Both the position numbers and the translations under genes were made by a program. From positions 1-20,534 of the forward strand of contig URJY01000034.1 in the NCBI GenBank assembly GCA_900548275.1: a stretch of 20,534 nucleotides of DNA, in the 5' to 3' direction. The first letter of the stretch is position 1, and the number at the start of each line of letters is the position of its first letter. Below, one piece after another: positions 6,386-13,957 of this stretch. The notes beneath the pieces are model-generated. The model was not told where the DNA came from, made no database searches, and saw nothing but the letters and a program-made list of their open reading frames with translations. Source of the DNA: an uncultured Opitutales bacterium. Its GTDB lineage: Bacteria > Verrucomicrobiota > Verrucomicrobiia > Opitutales > Intestinicryptomonadaceae.

Positions 6386-7108
6386 ATGCGGCGGCGGAAA
6401 TTCGGAGCGAAAAAACTTTTGTCCCGCGCGGCGAAATGGCTTGCGCGGCGTCCGTTTCTTGCGTGCTGCATCGCGCTTTTTATCGCGTTTGCGTTCGTGG
6501 GCAACTGCTCGAAAAGCGCGTACAATTCGCGCACTTCCGGGGAGCTTGCGTATCTGAAAATTCTGCGCAAAAAATACGGCGGCTACGGGCGCGCCGTGGA
6601 TGTCCGCGCGGCTGAGTCGGCGATAGCGCAGGCGTGCGCGTTCATAGCCGCCGTCGAAAAGGATACGCCCGACTGGGACACGCCCGACGCCCGCGATTTG
6701 CTGCTTGCAACCGCAGTTATGGAAAGCGGTCTGCGCGCGCGCTTTCAGGATTCGGGGGGCGATGCAATCGGGCTGTTCCAAGTGGAATACGGAACGTACC
6801 GCGACCTCTGGCGGCGGGCGATACGCTACAAACATCCCGAGTTGTACAAGGCGATGCGGCGTCATTTCGGCGACGCGGAAAACGGCGAAATCAAGTTCGA
6901 GGATTTGCAGCGCAACGACATTGTCGGGGCGATGTTCGCGCGGATAAAATATTTCGAGAGCGGGCGCAAAATTCCGCCCGCCGCCGACGTTGTGGCGCAG
7001 GCGAAACTCTACAAGGAAGTCTACAACACGGCTGCGGGGCGCGGCGACATCGAGACTTTCGTGAAAAAGAAGCAGGACAAGCTCGGCGTTCCCGACGTTT
7101 CCAGATAG
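6386..7108 (+). CDS. Membrane-anchored lysozyme/transglycosylase-like protein
   Basis: This 240-residue protein has an Arg/Lys-rich N-terminus (1-23), one hydrophobic segment (about 24-38) suggesting an inner-membrane anchor, and a periplasmic domain. The motif TAVMESGLRARF (E113) followed by GDAIGLFQVEYGTYRDLW (125-142) has the layout of lysozyme/SLT-like muramidases: a catalytic Glu in a helix followed by a GLFQ-type turn. Peptidoglycan cleavage is thus the likely role, but this is motif-level inference. V-G-N-C at 38-41 is a poor lipobox because of the Asn before Cys. It starts 10 nt after nfo with no terminator between, so it probably shares the ptuA-ptuB-nfo transcript. Similar lysozyme-like folds also occur in phage proteins. 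Confidence 0.6.
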   Translation: MRRRKFGAKKLLSRAAKWLARRPFLACCIALFIAFAFVGNCSKSAYNSRTSGELAYLKILRKKYGGYGRAVDVRAAESAIAQACAFIAAVEKDTPDWDTPDARDLLLATAVMESGLRARFQDSGGDAIGLFQVEYGTYRDLWRRAIRYKHPELYKAMRRHFGDAENGEIKFEDLQRNDIVGAMFARIKYFESGRKIPPAADVVAQAKLYKEVYNTAAGRGDIETFVKKKQDKLGVPDVSR

Positions 7109-7233
7109 AGCTGCGTTCTGTTTGTTCGGCGGCAAAATTTGAATTATTTTGACTTTTTTCGAAAAAGGGATTTTTTTTGCTTTATGGTTTGCGCGCGTTG
7201 CGCAATCATCGCCAACACAACGGAGGAACATTG
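7109..7233 (+). promoter_or_regulatory. Upstream region of the AraC gene with an inverted repeat
   Basis: This 125-bp gap has an AT-rich core and a TTGACT box at 7149-7154. A short inverted repeat, TTGCGC-n5-GCGCAA, occupies 7189-7194 and 7200-7205, just before the ribosome-binding site. It could be an operator or a hairpin in the leader. No convincing -10 box at normal spacing was found, so the promoter call is weak. Confidence 0.35.
7222..7227 (+). promoter_or_regulatory. Shine-Dalgarno GGAGGA deciding the AraC start
   Basis: GGAGGA ends 6 nt before the ATG at 7234, while an in-frame TTG at 7231 and an ATG at 7177 are less well placed. It is one of the few strong ribosome-binding sites in the window. 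Confidence 0.7.
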
Positions 7234-8130
7234 ATGGACAAGCTCGTAACCGAGTTCTCTTCTGACTCGCACCTACAGGGAAACAGGTATTTTAGGGTAG
7301 TGCACGGCAAAACCGACAAGTCGCATTCGGTCGGTTTGCACCGCCACGACTTCGTCGAAATCATGTGGGTTCGAAGCGGCGGCGGGCTTTTGATTGCGGG
7401 CGGCAAGGCGCGCAAATTCTCCGACAATTTTTTGTACATATCGCGCCCCAACGAAGTCCACGTCCTTGAGGCGGACGGAAACTCGCAAATGCATTTTACG
7501 TATGTCGCCGTCGCGCGCGGGGTGATGGACAAATTTATGCGCGAAGTTCTCGCCGAAGAGGAGGAGTTTTCGAAAAAACAGTTCACGGGGACATCGCTCA
7601 AACTCTCGCCGTTCGAAACGTCGTACCTCGACCGCGCCGCCGCCGAGCTGGCTTGGCAGAACGACTCGCTGATGGCGATTCTGCGCTTTCTCACCAACCT
7701 CTATTGGCAGATGAAGAGCATTTTCGCGTCCGCGCTTCCCGAAATGCCCGACTGGCTTTCGGAGGCGTGCCGCCGTATACGCAACCCCGAAAACCTCGCG
7801 CTCGGACTGCCGAAATTCAGGGAGATTTGCGGCAAGGATATGTCGTACATCAACAGGGCGATGCGCAAGTATATGAACTCTACGCCCACCGAATTCGTCA
7901 ACGACGCGCGTTTGCGCTACGCCGCGTGGCTGCTCGAAACTTCGGCGTATTCGACGAGCGAAATCTCGTCCATATGCGGCTTCTCCGACCTCCCGTACTT
8001 CTGCCGAAAATTCAAGGACAAGTACGACTACACTCCCACGCAGTTCAGAAAAAACGCCGTCGGCGCGGCGGAGAGTTCGGATATAAACTATTTCTACAAG
8101 ATGAAGGACATCAAAAAAGTAAAGCTTTAA
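7234..8130 (+). CDS. AraC-family transcriptional regulator
   Basis: This 298-residue regulator has an N-terminal cupin-type sensor (about 20-95; histidines H36, H38 and H76 on the barrel; HRHDFVEIMWV at 36-46) and a C-terminal double helix-turn-helix (about 175-275) with the family phrases PTEFVNDARLRYA and ISSICGFSDLPYFCRKFK. The start at 7234 is fixed by a GGAGGA ribosome-binding site. It lies 41 bp upstream of a Gfo/Idh/MocA oxidoreductase on the same strand with no terminator between, so the two are probably co-transcribed and the regulator may answer to the sugar handled by the enzyme (inference). It is unlikely to regulate the upstream defence genes, from which it is separated by its own promoter region. 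Confidence 0.9.
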   Translation: MDKLVTEFSSDSHLQGNRYFRVVHGKTDKSHSVGLHRHDFVEIMWVRSGGGLLIAGGKARKFSDNFLYISRPNEVHVLEADGNSQMHFTYVAVARGVMDKFMREVLAEEEEFSKKQFTGTSLKLSPFETSYLDRAAAELAWQNDSLMAILRFLTNLYWQMKSIFASALPEMPDWLSEACRRIRNPENLALGLPKFREICGKDMSYINRAMRKYMNSTPTEFVNDARLRYAAWLLETSAYSTSEISSICGFSDLPYFCRKFKDKYDYTPTQFRKNAVGAAESSDINYFYKMKDIKKVKL

Positions 8131-8171
8131 ATCAACAAACAATAATATCGATATACAAAAAGGCAAAACAT

Positions 8172-9245
8172 ATGAAAAAGATAAGAGTATTGGTTGTGGG
8201 ATGCGGAAATATGGGGTCTTCTCACGCCCGCGCATACGACAAACTCGACGAATTCGAACTTGTCGGAATTGTAGATTCCAAAAAGGAGGCGGTTGACGCC
8301 TTCAACAAGTCGGTCGGCGGAAACTACCGCCACTTTGCCGACTACGCCGCCGCCCTCGTAGAGGCGAAGCCCGACGCCGTGGCAATCTGCACCTATCCGA
8401 ATTCGCACGAGCCGCTCGCAATTCAGGCAATCGAAGCGGGCTGCCACGTTTTCGTGGAAAAGCCGATTTCATCGACGGTCGAGGGCGCGTTGCGCGTTGC
8501 CGACTTCGCAAAAAAACACGGCAAAAAAGTGGTCGTAGGCTACATTCTGCGCCACCATCCGTCTTGGATGAAATTCATCGAACTTGCGCACAAACTGGGC
8601 AAGCCGCTTGTAATGCGAATGAACCTCAACCAACAGTCGCACGGCAAGGCTTGGAACGTGCACAAAAACCTGCTCCACTCGCTCACGCCGATAGTGGACT
8701 GCGGCGTTCACTATGCCGACGTTATGTGCCAAATGACCCGCTCGAAACCCGTGCGCGTCAGCGGAATTTCCGCCAAGGTCAGCGACGAAATCGGCGCGGG
8801 CGAGCGCAACTACGGGCAGTTCCAAGTGGTCTTCGAAGACGGTTCGGTCGGCTGGTACGAAGCGGGTTGGGGCCCGATGATGTCTACAAACGCGTTCTTC
8901 GTAAAGGACGTAATCGGACCGAAAGGCTGCGCTTCAATCTGCGCGAAAGAGGCGGCTTCCGACAAGGCTTCCGACGACATCGACTCGCACACGAAAACGA
9001 ATATGCTGCGCTTCCATTCCGCCGAAGTTGGCGCGGACGGCAACTTTGCGCATCCCGACGAATGGATTAGCACGCGCGAAGAGCCCGTCCACGACGAACT
9101 TTGCGCCCGCGAACAGCTCTTCCTCTACAACGCAATCGTAAACGACGAAGACTTGAGCGACCACATCGCCGACGCGGTGAACAGCCTGCGCATTTGCCTT
9201 GCCGCCGACGAAAGCGCGCGCACGGGCAAAGTGGTCGAGCTTTAA
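8172..9245 (+). CDS. Gfo/Idh/MocA-family NAD(P)-dependent oxidoreductase
   Basis: This is a cytosolic dehydrogenase of 357 residues, typical for the family, which oxidises or reduces sugars, inositols and related compounds. The N-terminal Rossmann domain shows VVGCGNMGSSHARAY (8-22) and the substrate/cofactor motif EKP (96-98). The C-terminal alpha/beta domain begins near 125 and holds DCGVHYADV (176-184), with D176 and H180 in the catalytic positions. The start at 8172 is supported by an AAGG-type site upstream and by homology starting at MKKIRVLVVG. It follows the AraC regulator gene and is closed by a strong terminator at 9290-9330. The substrate cannot be told from sequence. A sugar acid or pyranose dehydrogenase role would fit the regulator's sugar-type cupin. 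Confidence 0.9.
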   Translation: MKKIRVLVVGCGNMGSSHARAYDKLDEFELVGIVDSKKEAVDAFNKSVGGNYRHFADYAAALVEAKPDAVAICTYPNSHEPLAIQAIEAGCHVFVEKPISSTVEGALRVADFAKKHGKKVVVGYILRHHPSWMKFIELAHKLGKPLVMRMNLNQQSHGKAWNVHKNLLHSLTPIVDCGVHYADVMCQMTRSKPVRVSGISAKVSDEIGAGERNYGQFQVVFEDGSVGWYEAGWGPMMSTNAFFVKDVIGPKGCASICAKEAASDKASDDIDSHTKTNMLRFHSAEVGADGNFAHPDEWISTREEPVHDELCAREQLFLYNAIVNDEDLSDHIADAVNSLRICLAADESARTGKVVEL

Positions 9246-9289
9246 AGTGCGTTGCCGCCCGCCGAAAATTCGGTACGGTGCGACATACG

Positions 9290-9330
9290 AAAATCGGAAA
9301 GTCCGCAACGGGCTTTCCGATTTTTCTTTT
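9290..9330 (+). terminator. Intrinsic terminator after the oxidoreductase
   Basis: aaaatcggaaag (9290-9301) pairs perfectly with ctttccgatttt (9313-9324). Three further inner pairs (one G-T) leave a 5-nt loop, and a T-rich run to 9330 follows. It ends the AraC-oxidoreductase unit. The A-rich left arm means it could also work on the minus strand. Confidence 0.88.
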
Positions 9331-9344
9331 ATGCAATCCGTCCG

Positions 9345-9378
9345 CAAAAAAACCGCCTTGCTTTGCGGCTTGGCGGTT
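9345..9378 (-). terminator. Intrinsic terminator for the PEP-CTERM gene
   Basis: Read on the minus strand, AACCGCC (9378-9372) pairs with GGCGGTT (9357-9351) and runs straight into a T-run (the A-run at 9345-9352 on the plus strand). It lies about 24 nt beyond the stop codon of the PEP-CTERM gene. Confidence 0.7.
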
Positions 9379-9401
9379 CTGACGGTTGGGAAAATTTTGC
9401 C

Positions 9402-10115
9402 TTATTTGCGGCGGCGGTAGACTGCCGCGCCGAGGGCGATTGCCCCGAAAATCGCCGCCCATTCGGCGGGTTCGGGAACGGGCGCCATTTCCTGCCCCGT
9501 GAGTGTAAGTTCGATTTTGTGCCCGCCCATAAAGAAGCCGATGGTTTCGTCCGTCGAGTGTCCCGTGTCGGGTATGATTTTGTTGTCAATTTCGATTTTG
9601 ATTAGGATATAATCGCAATCATCGAGACCGATGTCTTTCAACGTAATTCCGTTGCGCAGGTCGACGTCGGAAAGCCCCGACATCATGGCGAGGGGATAGT
9701 TGTCGGGATTGTTGGAATCGTCGAGTGCGTCGCCGTCAATACCCTTCCAAATGGAAATCTCGAAGGCTTTAAGGTATTGGTACTTTTCCCTATTGTAGTA
9801 TGTGTTGGGTGCGCCCGTATTCGAGTACTTGAAAAAGGAATCTTTTAGTTTGATTGACACGCTGTCGATTGTCGAAAAGCCGTGTTTTGCAAGGCTCAGG
9901 TCGAGGTCGTTTTCCGTCACGTATCTCCACATTCCGCCGTAGGCATCGCAACCGAAGTAGAGGTAACCGTTCCATTCGTCCCCCGGTTCGCAGTAGTAGG
10001 GGATGTATACGTCCGCCACGTTCTCTGCCGAAAGGTCGGTGGTTTTTGTTATCGAGTCCGCAAAGGCGGTAAATGCCGAGGCGAGAGCCAGAATTGTGGT
10101 TGTGAATTTTTTCAT
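9402..10115 (-). CDS. PEP-CTERM sorting-domain protein
   Basis: This 237-residue exported protein of unknown function has an N-terminal signal peptide (MKKFTTTILALASAFTAFA, cleavage likely near residue 19). The middle domain of about 190 residues is rich in Asp, Tyr and Gly and was not recognised. The C-terminus is a textbook PEP-CTERM signal: VPEP (213-216), a hydrophobic helix (about 219-231) and a basic RRRK end. Such proteins are processed by an exosortase (EpsH/XrtA type) and often reach the outer surface or exopolysaccharide matrix. No exosortase gene is in this window, so it must be encoded elsewhere if the signal is used. The gene stands alone, with its own terminator and a possible promoter upstream. 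A role in surface or biofilm structure is inference only. Confidence 0.82.
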   Translation of the reverse strand: MKKFTTTILALASAFTAFADSITKTTDLSAENVADVYIPYYCEPGDEWNGYLYFGCDAYGGMWRYVTENDLDLSLAKHGFSTIDSVSIKLKDSFFKYSNTGAPNTYYNREKYQYLKAFEISIWKGIDGDALDDSNNPDNYPLAMMSGLSDVDLRNGITLKDIGLDDCDYILIKIEIDNKIIPDTGHSTDETIGFFMGGHKIELTLTGQEMAPVPEPAEWAAIFGAIALGAAVYRRRK

Positions 10116-10158
10116 AAATCGTCTTTCGTTTTTTTGCCGTCCGATTGAAACGGTTATT

Positions 10159-10186
10159 ACGTTAGTGTTTGAAGCGTTGTAGTCAA
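10159..10186 (-). promoter_or_regulatory. Possible sigma-70-type promoter of the PEP-CTERM gene
   Basis: On the minus strand TTGACT (10186-10181) is followed, after 16 nt, by TAACGT (10164-10159), a weak -10. It lies about 45 nt upstream of the start codon in AT-rich DNA. Confidence 0.3.
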
Positions 10187-10328
10187 TAATAATCGAATGG
10201 TTTAAATTTCAATGAATTGCAAAGTTAGTTGTATCGAACGAAGCGGGTTCGTGCAGCATTCGGAACATCAGCGAGATACCCGCAGACTGCGGCACCGAAC
10301 GCGCCGCGGTTTCCGTTGCTGCGGGCGC

Positions 10329-10360
10329 AAAAAAAAGCGCGTCGGGGGGTGCCGATGCGC
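10329..10360 (-). terminator. Intrinsic terminator of the DEAD-box helicase gene
   Basis: On the minus strand GCGCATC (10360-10354) pairs with GACGCGC (10343-10337), 6 of 7 pairs, and is followed directly by eight T residues (A-run at 10329-10336). It lies about 30 nt past the helicase stop codon. Confidence 0.75.
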
Positions 10361-10389
10361 CTGCGGACGGGTCGGGGGTGTCGCCGCGT

Positions 10390-11898
10390 CTATTTGCGCA
10401 GCGATTCCCTCAGTTTTTGCCAGAACGACGTTTTTGCCGATTTGCCGCGCGGTTTTTCGGTCTGCGGTTTGAAGCCCGCCGCCTTCATCTTGCGCTTGAG
10501 CATTCCGCCGATTTTCTTCGCCGACTTTTTGCCCTCGATTTTTTCCACGACAGCCTGCGCCGATTTTCCCTTTTTGCGCGGCAGGCTTTCGCCGTAGTAT
10601 TGGTTTTGCTGCGGCTTTTGTTGGCGTCCGCTCTGCGGGCGTTTGCCGCCGCCGTTTTGCGGCTTCGATTTCGGCAGGGGCTGCGCCAGTTTTTCGACGA
10701 GCGAAGTTTTGAGCGTGCCCGCCTTCTGCGCGGCTTCGGAGTGGAACGGGTTGTCGGCGAGCGGGTCGATTTGCTTTCTTATGAATTTTTCGATTGCCTT
10801 GAGAAGCGGCGCGTCGTCGGCGGAGCAGAACGAGACCGCTTCGCCGTCGGCTTCGGCGCGGGCGGTGCGTCCGATTCTGTGGACGTATGTTTCGGGGTCT
10901 TCGGGCAGGTCGTAGTTGACCACAAGCGACATATCCTTGACGTCGATGCCGCGCGCGGCGATGTCGGTCGCCACCAGAATGTGCGACTCCCTGCGCCTGA
11001 ATCTTTCCAGCGCGTTCTTGCGCGCCGACTGCGATTTGTTGCCGTGGATTGCGTCCGCCTCTATCCCGATTCGGCAGAGGCGTTTCGCCAGTTTGTTCGC
11101 CCCGTGTTTCGTGCGGCAGAAAATGAGCGCGAGCGAGTCGGCGGATTTTTCGAGACGCTCGCTCATCATTTTTTCGAGCAGGTCGAACTTGTTTCCGTAT
11201 TCGACGAACGCCACTTTCTGCGCGATTTTGTCGACGGTGGGCTTGTCGGGCGAAACCGAAATCTTCTCGGGGCTGTCCACGATGTTTTTCGCGAGCGACT
11301 GCACTTCGGTCGAGAGCGTCGCCGAGAACAGCATGGACTGGCGTTTCTTCGGCAGTTCGCGGCAGATTTTTCTGATGTCGTTGATGAAGCCCATATCGAG
11401 CATTCGGTCGGCTTCGTCGAGCACCAGAAATTCCACTCCGCCGAAGTCGAGCTTGTTTTGGCTGAAGAGGTCGAGCAGCCGCCCCGGGGTCGCCGTCAGG
11501 ATGTCGACACCGTGCGCGAGCAGTTTTATCTGCGGATTTTGCGATACTCCGCCGTACACCTTGCAGTGCGAAAGCGACAGGTTTTTGCCGTACATTGCGA
11601 TGTTTGCGTCTATCTGTTCGGCGAGTTCGCGCGTGGGCGTGAGGATGAGCGCGCGGAAGCGTTTCGGCGCGGGGTAGTGCCCGCGTTCGTCGAGCATCTG
11701 CATAATCGGCAGCGCGAACGCCGCGGTTTTGCCCGTGCCCGTCTGCGCGCAGCCGAAGATGTCGCGCCCCGCCAGAATGGGCGGAATCGCCCGCGCCTGT
11801 ATCGGCGACGGTTTTTCGTAGCCCGCGTTTTTTACCGCGAGCAGGAGTTTTTCCGACAGTCCCAGACCGTCGAAATTCTGCGGTGTTTTGTTTTCCAT
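10390..11898 (-). CDS. rhlE: DEAD-box ATP-dependent RNA helicase (RhlE-type)
   Basis: This 502-residue superfamily 2 RNA helicase remodels RNA in the cytosol (ribosome assembly, mRNA decay, cold adaptation in known relatives). All motifs are visible: Q motif with SPIQARAIP (31-39), motif I AQTGTGKT (51-58), Ia PTRELAEQ (88-95), TPGR (137-140), II DEAD (161-164), III SAT (192-194), IV LIFCRTK (258-264), V ATDIAARGIDV (310-320) and VI HRIGRTAR (340-347). The C-terminal tail (about 400-502) is Lys/Arg/Gln-rich and probably disordered RNA-binding sequence, as in RhlE. The start at 11898 is chosen because homology begins there and an AAGGAAC ribosome-binding site precedes it. The longer in-frame start at 12027 would read through the divergent promoter region. 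The exact subfamily is less certain than the activity. Confidence 0.9.
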   Translation of the reverse strand: MENKTPQNFDGLGLSEKLLLAVKNAGYEKPSPIQARAIPPILAGRDIFGCAQTGTGKTAAFALPIMQMLDERGHYPAPKRFRALILTPTRELAEQIDANIAMYGKNLSLSHCKVYGGVSQNPQIKLLAHGVDILTATPGRLLDLFSQNKLDFGGVEFLVLDEADRMLDMGFINDIRKICRELPKKRQSMLFSATLSTEVQSLAKNIVDSPEKISVSPDKPTVDKIAQKVAFVEYGNKFDLLEKMMSERLEKSADSLALIFCRTKHGANKLAKRLCRIGIEADAIHGNKSQSARKNALERFRRRESHILVATDIAARGIDVKDMSLVVNYDLPEDPETYVHRIGRTARAEADGEAVSFCSADDAPLLKAIEKFIRKQIDPLADNPFHSEAAQKAGTLKTSLVEKLAQPLPKSKPQNGGGKRPQSGRQQKPQQNQYYGESLPRKKGKSAQAVVEKIEGKKSAKKIGGMLKRKMKAAGFKPQTEKPRGKSAKTSFWQKLRESLRK

Positions 11899-12057
11899 AA
11901 TGTTCCTTTTTTTCGTGCGCGAAAATGAACAAAGGAAAGCCATTCCGCGCTTCGGTTTGTTGCGGGTTGCAGGGCGAAATTTTGCCGAACCCGCGCAATC
12001 CCGAAAAAATTGCGATTGAACGAACATTTACAATTTGATAGTCCTTGCAACATTATT

Positions 12058-13107
12058 ATGGAAAACTTTTCCGAAAATCCCACTTGGTTTATGCCGCTGC
12101 CGCCGCGCAGGTTTTTCAGCGCGGGTGCGGGCGCGCCCTATCTGGACGGCTGCGAGCTGTTCTCGTGCGGGCGCGACGCGCTTTTGCGGATTCTGAAAAT
12201 CGAAAAGTTTTCCGCGCCGCGCAAAATCTGGCTGCCCGAATTTTTCTGCCCGTCGGTCGTGCGCATGCTCGGGCGTTCGTTCGAAGTGCGCCTTTATGCC
12301 GACTACCCGTCCGAGCCATCCCCGCGTTTCGAAACGCTGAAGCCCGACTGCGGCGACGCGGTTTTGGCTGTCGATTTTTTCGGCTTGCGCGCCGAAGCGC
12401 CGTGGCGCAGTTGGCTCGCCGAAAATGCGGGCGTGATGTCGGTGGCGGACGTTTCGCACGCGCCGTTTTCGGGCTGGCTTGCCGACGTGTGCGACTACTC
12501 TTTTGCGTCGCTGCGCAAGACTCTGCCCGTGTCCGACGGCGGGCTTTTGCGCGGAAGAAATTTCGCGCCCGCAAAGATGTTCCGCGCGGGTTCGGGGCTT
12601 TGCGCGTTCGCGGGCGATATGCTTTCCGCCGCCGCAGTCCGCGACTTTTCGGGCTACGACGCCGCCGAAGACCTCTACTACGCGGGCGAGGACAAGCTCG
12701 ACGGCAAGGCTGAGATTTCGCGCATATCGAAGTATTCGCTTTCCGTTCTGGAGAATTTCGACATCTCCGCCGCCGCAAAGCGCACGCTCGAAAATCTGGA
12801 AATTTTTTGCGCCGAAACCGCTTCGTGCGCCGGCTTCGTCGAGCTTAACCGCGCGTTCGGAAATTTGTCGAACCCGTTTTCGGCGTTTTCGCCCGCGCTC
12901 AAATTCCGCGAAAATTCCGTGCGCGACAAGTTCCACAACGCGCTCTACGCGGCGGGCGCAATGCCGTCGATTTACTGGGGCGGTTTGGGCGCGGGCGTCT
13001 CGGCGCGGGCGCACCTCGAAAGCGATACGACGTTTGTCATTCCGCTCGACTTTCGCCACTGCCGCGAAGACGCAGCGAGTCTCGCACGGCTTGTACGCGC
13101 GCTTTGA
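12058..13107 (+). CDS. PLP-dependent aminotransferase-fold protein (DegT/DnrJ/EryC1-like)
   Basis: This 349-residue protein resembles the aminotransferase-fold proteins often found with surface-polysaccharide genes. SCGRDALLRILK (36-47) and WLPEFFCPSVV (58-68) look like the cofactor-loop region. VADVSHAPFSG (129-139) holds the Asp expected to contact the PLP ring (D131). DYSFASLRKTLPVSDGG (146-162) holds the candidate Schiff-base lysine K154. A full aminotransferase reaction is not proven. The start at 12058 is used because the frame upstream has no homology; no ribosome-binding site is evident. It is divergent from the helicase gene and converges on gluQ, whose 3' end it overlaps by 71 nt. 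Its pathway partners are not in the window. Confidence 0.65.
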   Translation: MENFSENPTWFMPLPPRRFFSAGAGAPYLDGCELFSCGRDALLRILKIEKFSAPRKIWLPEFFCPSVVRMLGRSFEVRLYADYPSEPSPRFETLKPDCGDAVLAVDFFGLRAEAPWRSWLAENAGVMSVADVSHAPFSGWLADVCDYSFASLRKTLPVSDGGLLRGRNFAPAKMFRAGSGLCAFAGDMLSAAAVRDFSGYDAAEDLYYAGEDKLDGKAEISRISKYSLSVLENFDISAAAKRTLENLEIFCAETASCAGFVELNRAFGNLSNPFSAFSPALKFRENSVRDKFHNALYAAGAMPSIYWGGLGAGVSARAHLESDTTFVIPLDFRHCREDAASLARLVRAL

Positions 13108-13957
13108 ACGCCGCGCGTTCGGCTTCGCCCAGATTGCGCAAAAGCATTTTGTTCGCCGCCGATTTTTCCATCGACGACTTCGAAAGCTTGTTGCCGTCGT
13201 CGCCGATTTTTAGCGGGCAGTGGAAGAAATCGGGGCATTCGAAGCCGAGTGCGCGGTAGAGCAGAATCTGCCGCGCGGTGGAAAGCAGCAGGTCTTCGCC
13301 GCGCACGACTTCGGTGATGCGCATTGCGGCGTCGTCGGCGACTACCGCAAGCTCGTACGACGGCTCGCCGCTCTTGCGCCACACGAGGAAGTCGCCGAAG
13401 TCCTCCCCCGCGGTGAACGACTGTTCTCCGAGTCTGCCGTCGCGGAATTTTACGGCTTCGCCGTCTGGCACTTTGAACCGCCAGTTGCGGGCGAAGGGGT
13501 TTTCGACTTCCGAAATTTCCGCCGCGTTTTGCCGAAGTTTCGGGGGAAAGATTTTTTCGGGCGGGGCGAAGTCGAATCTGTGTTTGGGGAATTTTCCGAG
13601 TTCGGCAACTTCCGAGCGCGAGGCGTCGGACGGGTACACAAGCCCGAGCGCGGACAGCCTTTCGAGAAGCGTTTTGTAGTAGTCGAAGCGCAGGCTCTGG
13701 TCGTAGGGCGCGTACGCGCCGCCCCTGCCGCCGCCCTCGTCCCAGTCGAGCCCGAGCGCGGCAAGGTCTTCGACTGCGGCGCGGGCGTATTGCTCTTTGC
13801 AGCGGGCGCGGTCGATGTCTTCGTTTCTGAAAACGAGCGTTCCGCCGCGTTCGCGGGCGCGCCTCCACGTCTCGAAAAACGTTTCGGCGTGCCCCAAATG
13901 CAGCAGCCCCGATGGGGTCGGCGCGATGCGTCCGCGGTATGTCTGCCCTTCGTTCAT
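13037..13957 (-). CDS. gluQ: Glutamyl-Q tRNA(Asp) synthetase
   Basis: GluQ is a truncated glutamyl-tRNA synthetase paralogue that activates glutamate and attaches it to queuosine at the wobble base of tRNA(Asp). The 306-residue product has the class I catalytic core but no anticodon-binding domain, as expected. Motifs are GRIAPTPSGLLHLGHAE (9-25, HIGH-type), NEDIDRAR (45-52), the GEDLLLSTARQ helix (220-230) and KLSKS (257-261, KMSKS-type). The zinc-binding cysteines seen in the E. coli enzyme near YPS (108-110) are absent. The start overlaps the uvrC stop in an ATGA, so it is probably translated with uvrC. The open frame extends far upstream through uvrC, but that part is an Arg-rich shadow. 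The last 23 codons are antisense to the aminotransferase-like gene. Confidence 0.88.
   Translation of the reverse strand: MNEGQTYRGRIAPTPSGLLHLGHAETFFETWRRARERGGTLVFRNEDIDRARCKEQYARAAVEDLAALGLDWDEGGGRGGAYAPYDQSLRFDYYKTLLERLSALGLVYPSDASRSEVAELGKFPKHRFDFAPPEKIFPPKLRQNAAEISEVENPFARNWRFKVPDGEAVKFRDGRLGEQSFTAGEDFGDFLVWRKSGEPSYELAVVADDAAMRITEVVRGEDLLLSTARQILLYRALGFECPDFFHCPLKIGDDGNKLSKSSMEKSAANKMLLRNLGEAERAAFKARVQAVRDSLRLRGSGESRAE

Larger units (their letters stand above)
10116..10389. other. Gap between the PEP-CTERM and helicase genes
   Basis: These 274 bp hold the promoter region of the PEP-CTERM gene at the left and the helicase terminator at the right. Between about 10200 and 10320 nothing further was recognised. 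A short plus-strand open frame starting at 10212 has no domain and runs into the helicase gene, so it is not called. Confidence 0.6.

Noticed and set aside
10212..10472. 86-residue plus-strand open frame
   Set aside because: It has no domain or ribosome-binding site and overlaps the helicase terminator and gene end antisense.
11899..12027. Longer start for the DEAD-box helicase
   Set aside because: The extra 43 residues cover the divergent promoter gap and lack family similarity. The ATG at 11898 has a good ribosome-binding site.
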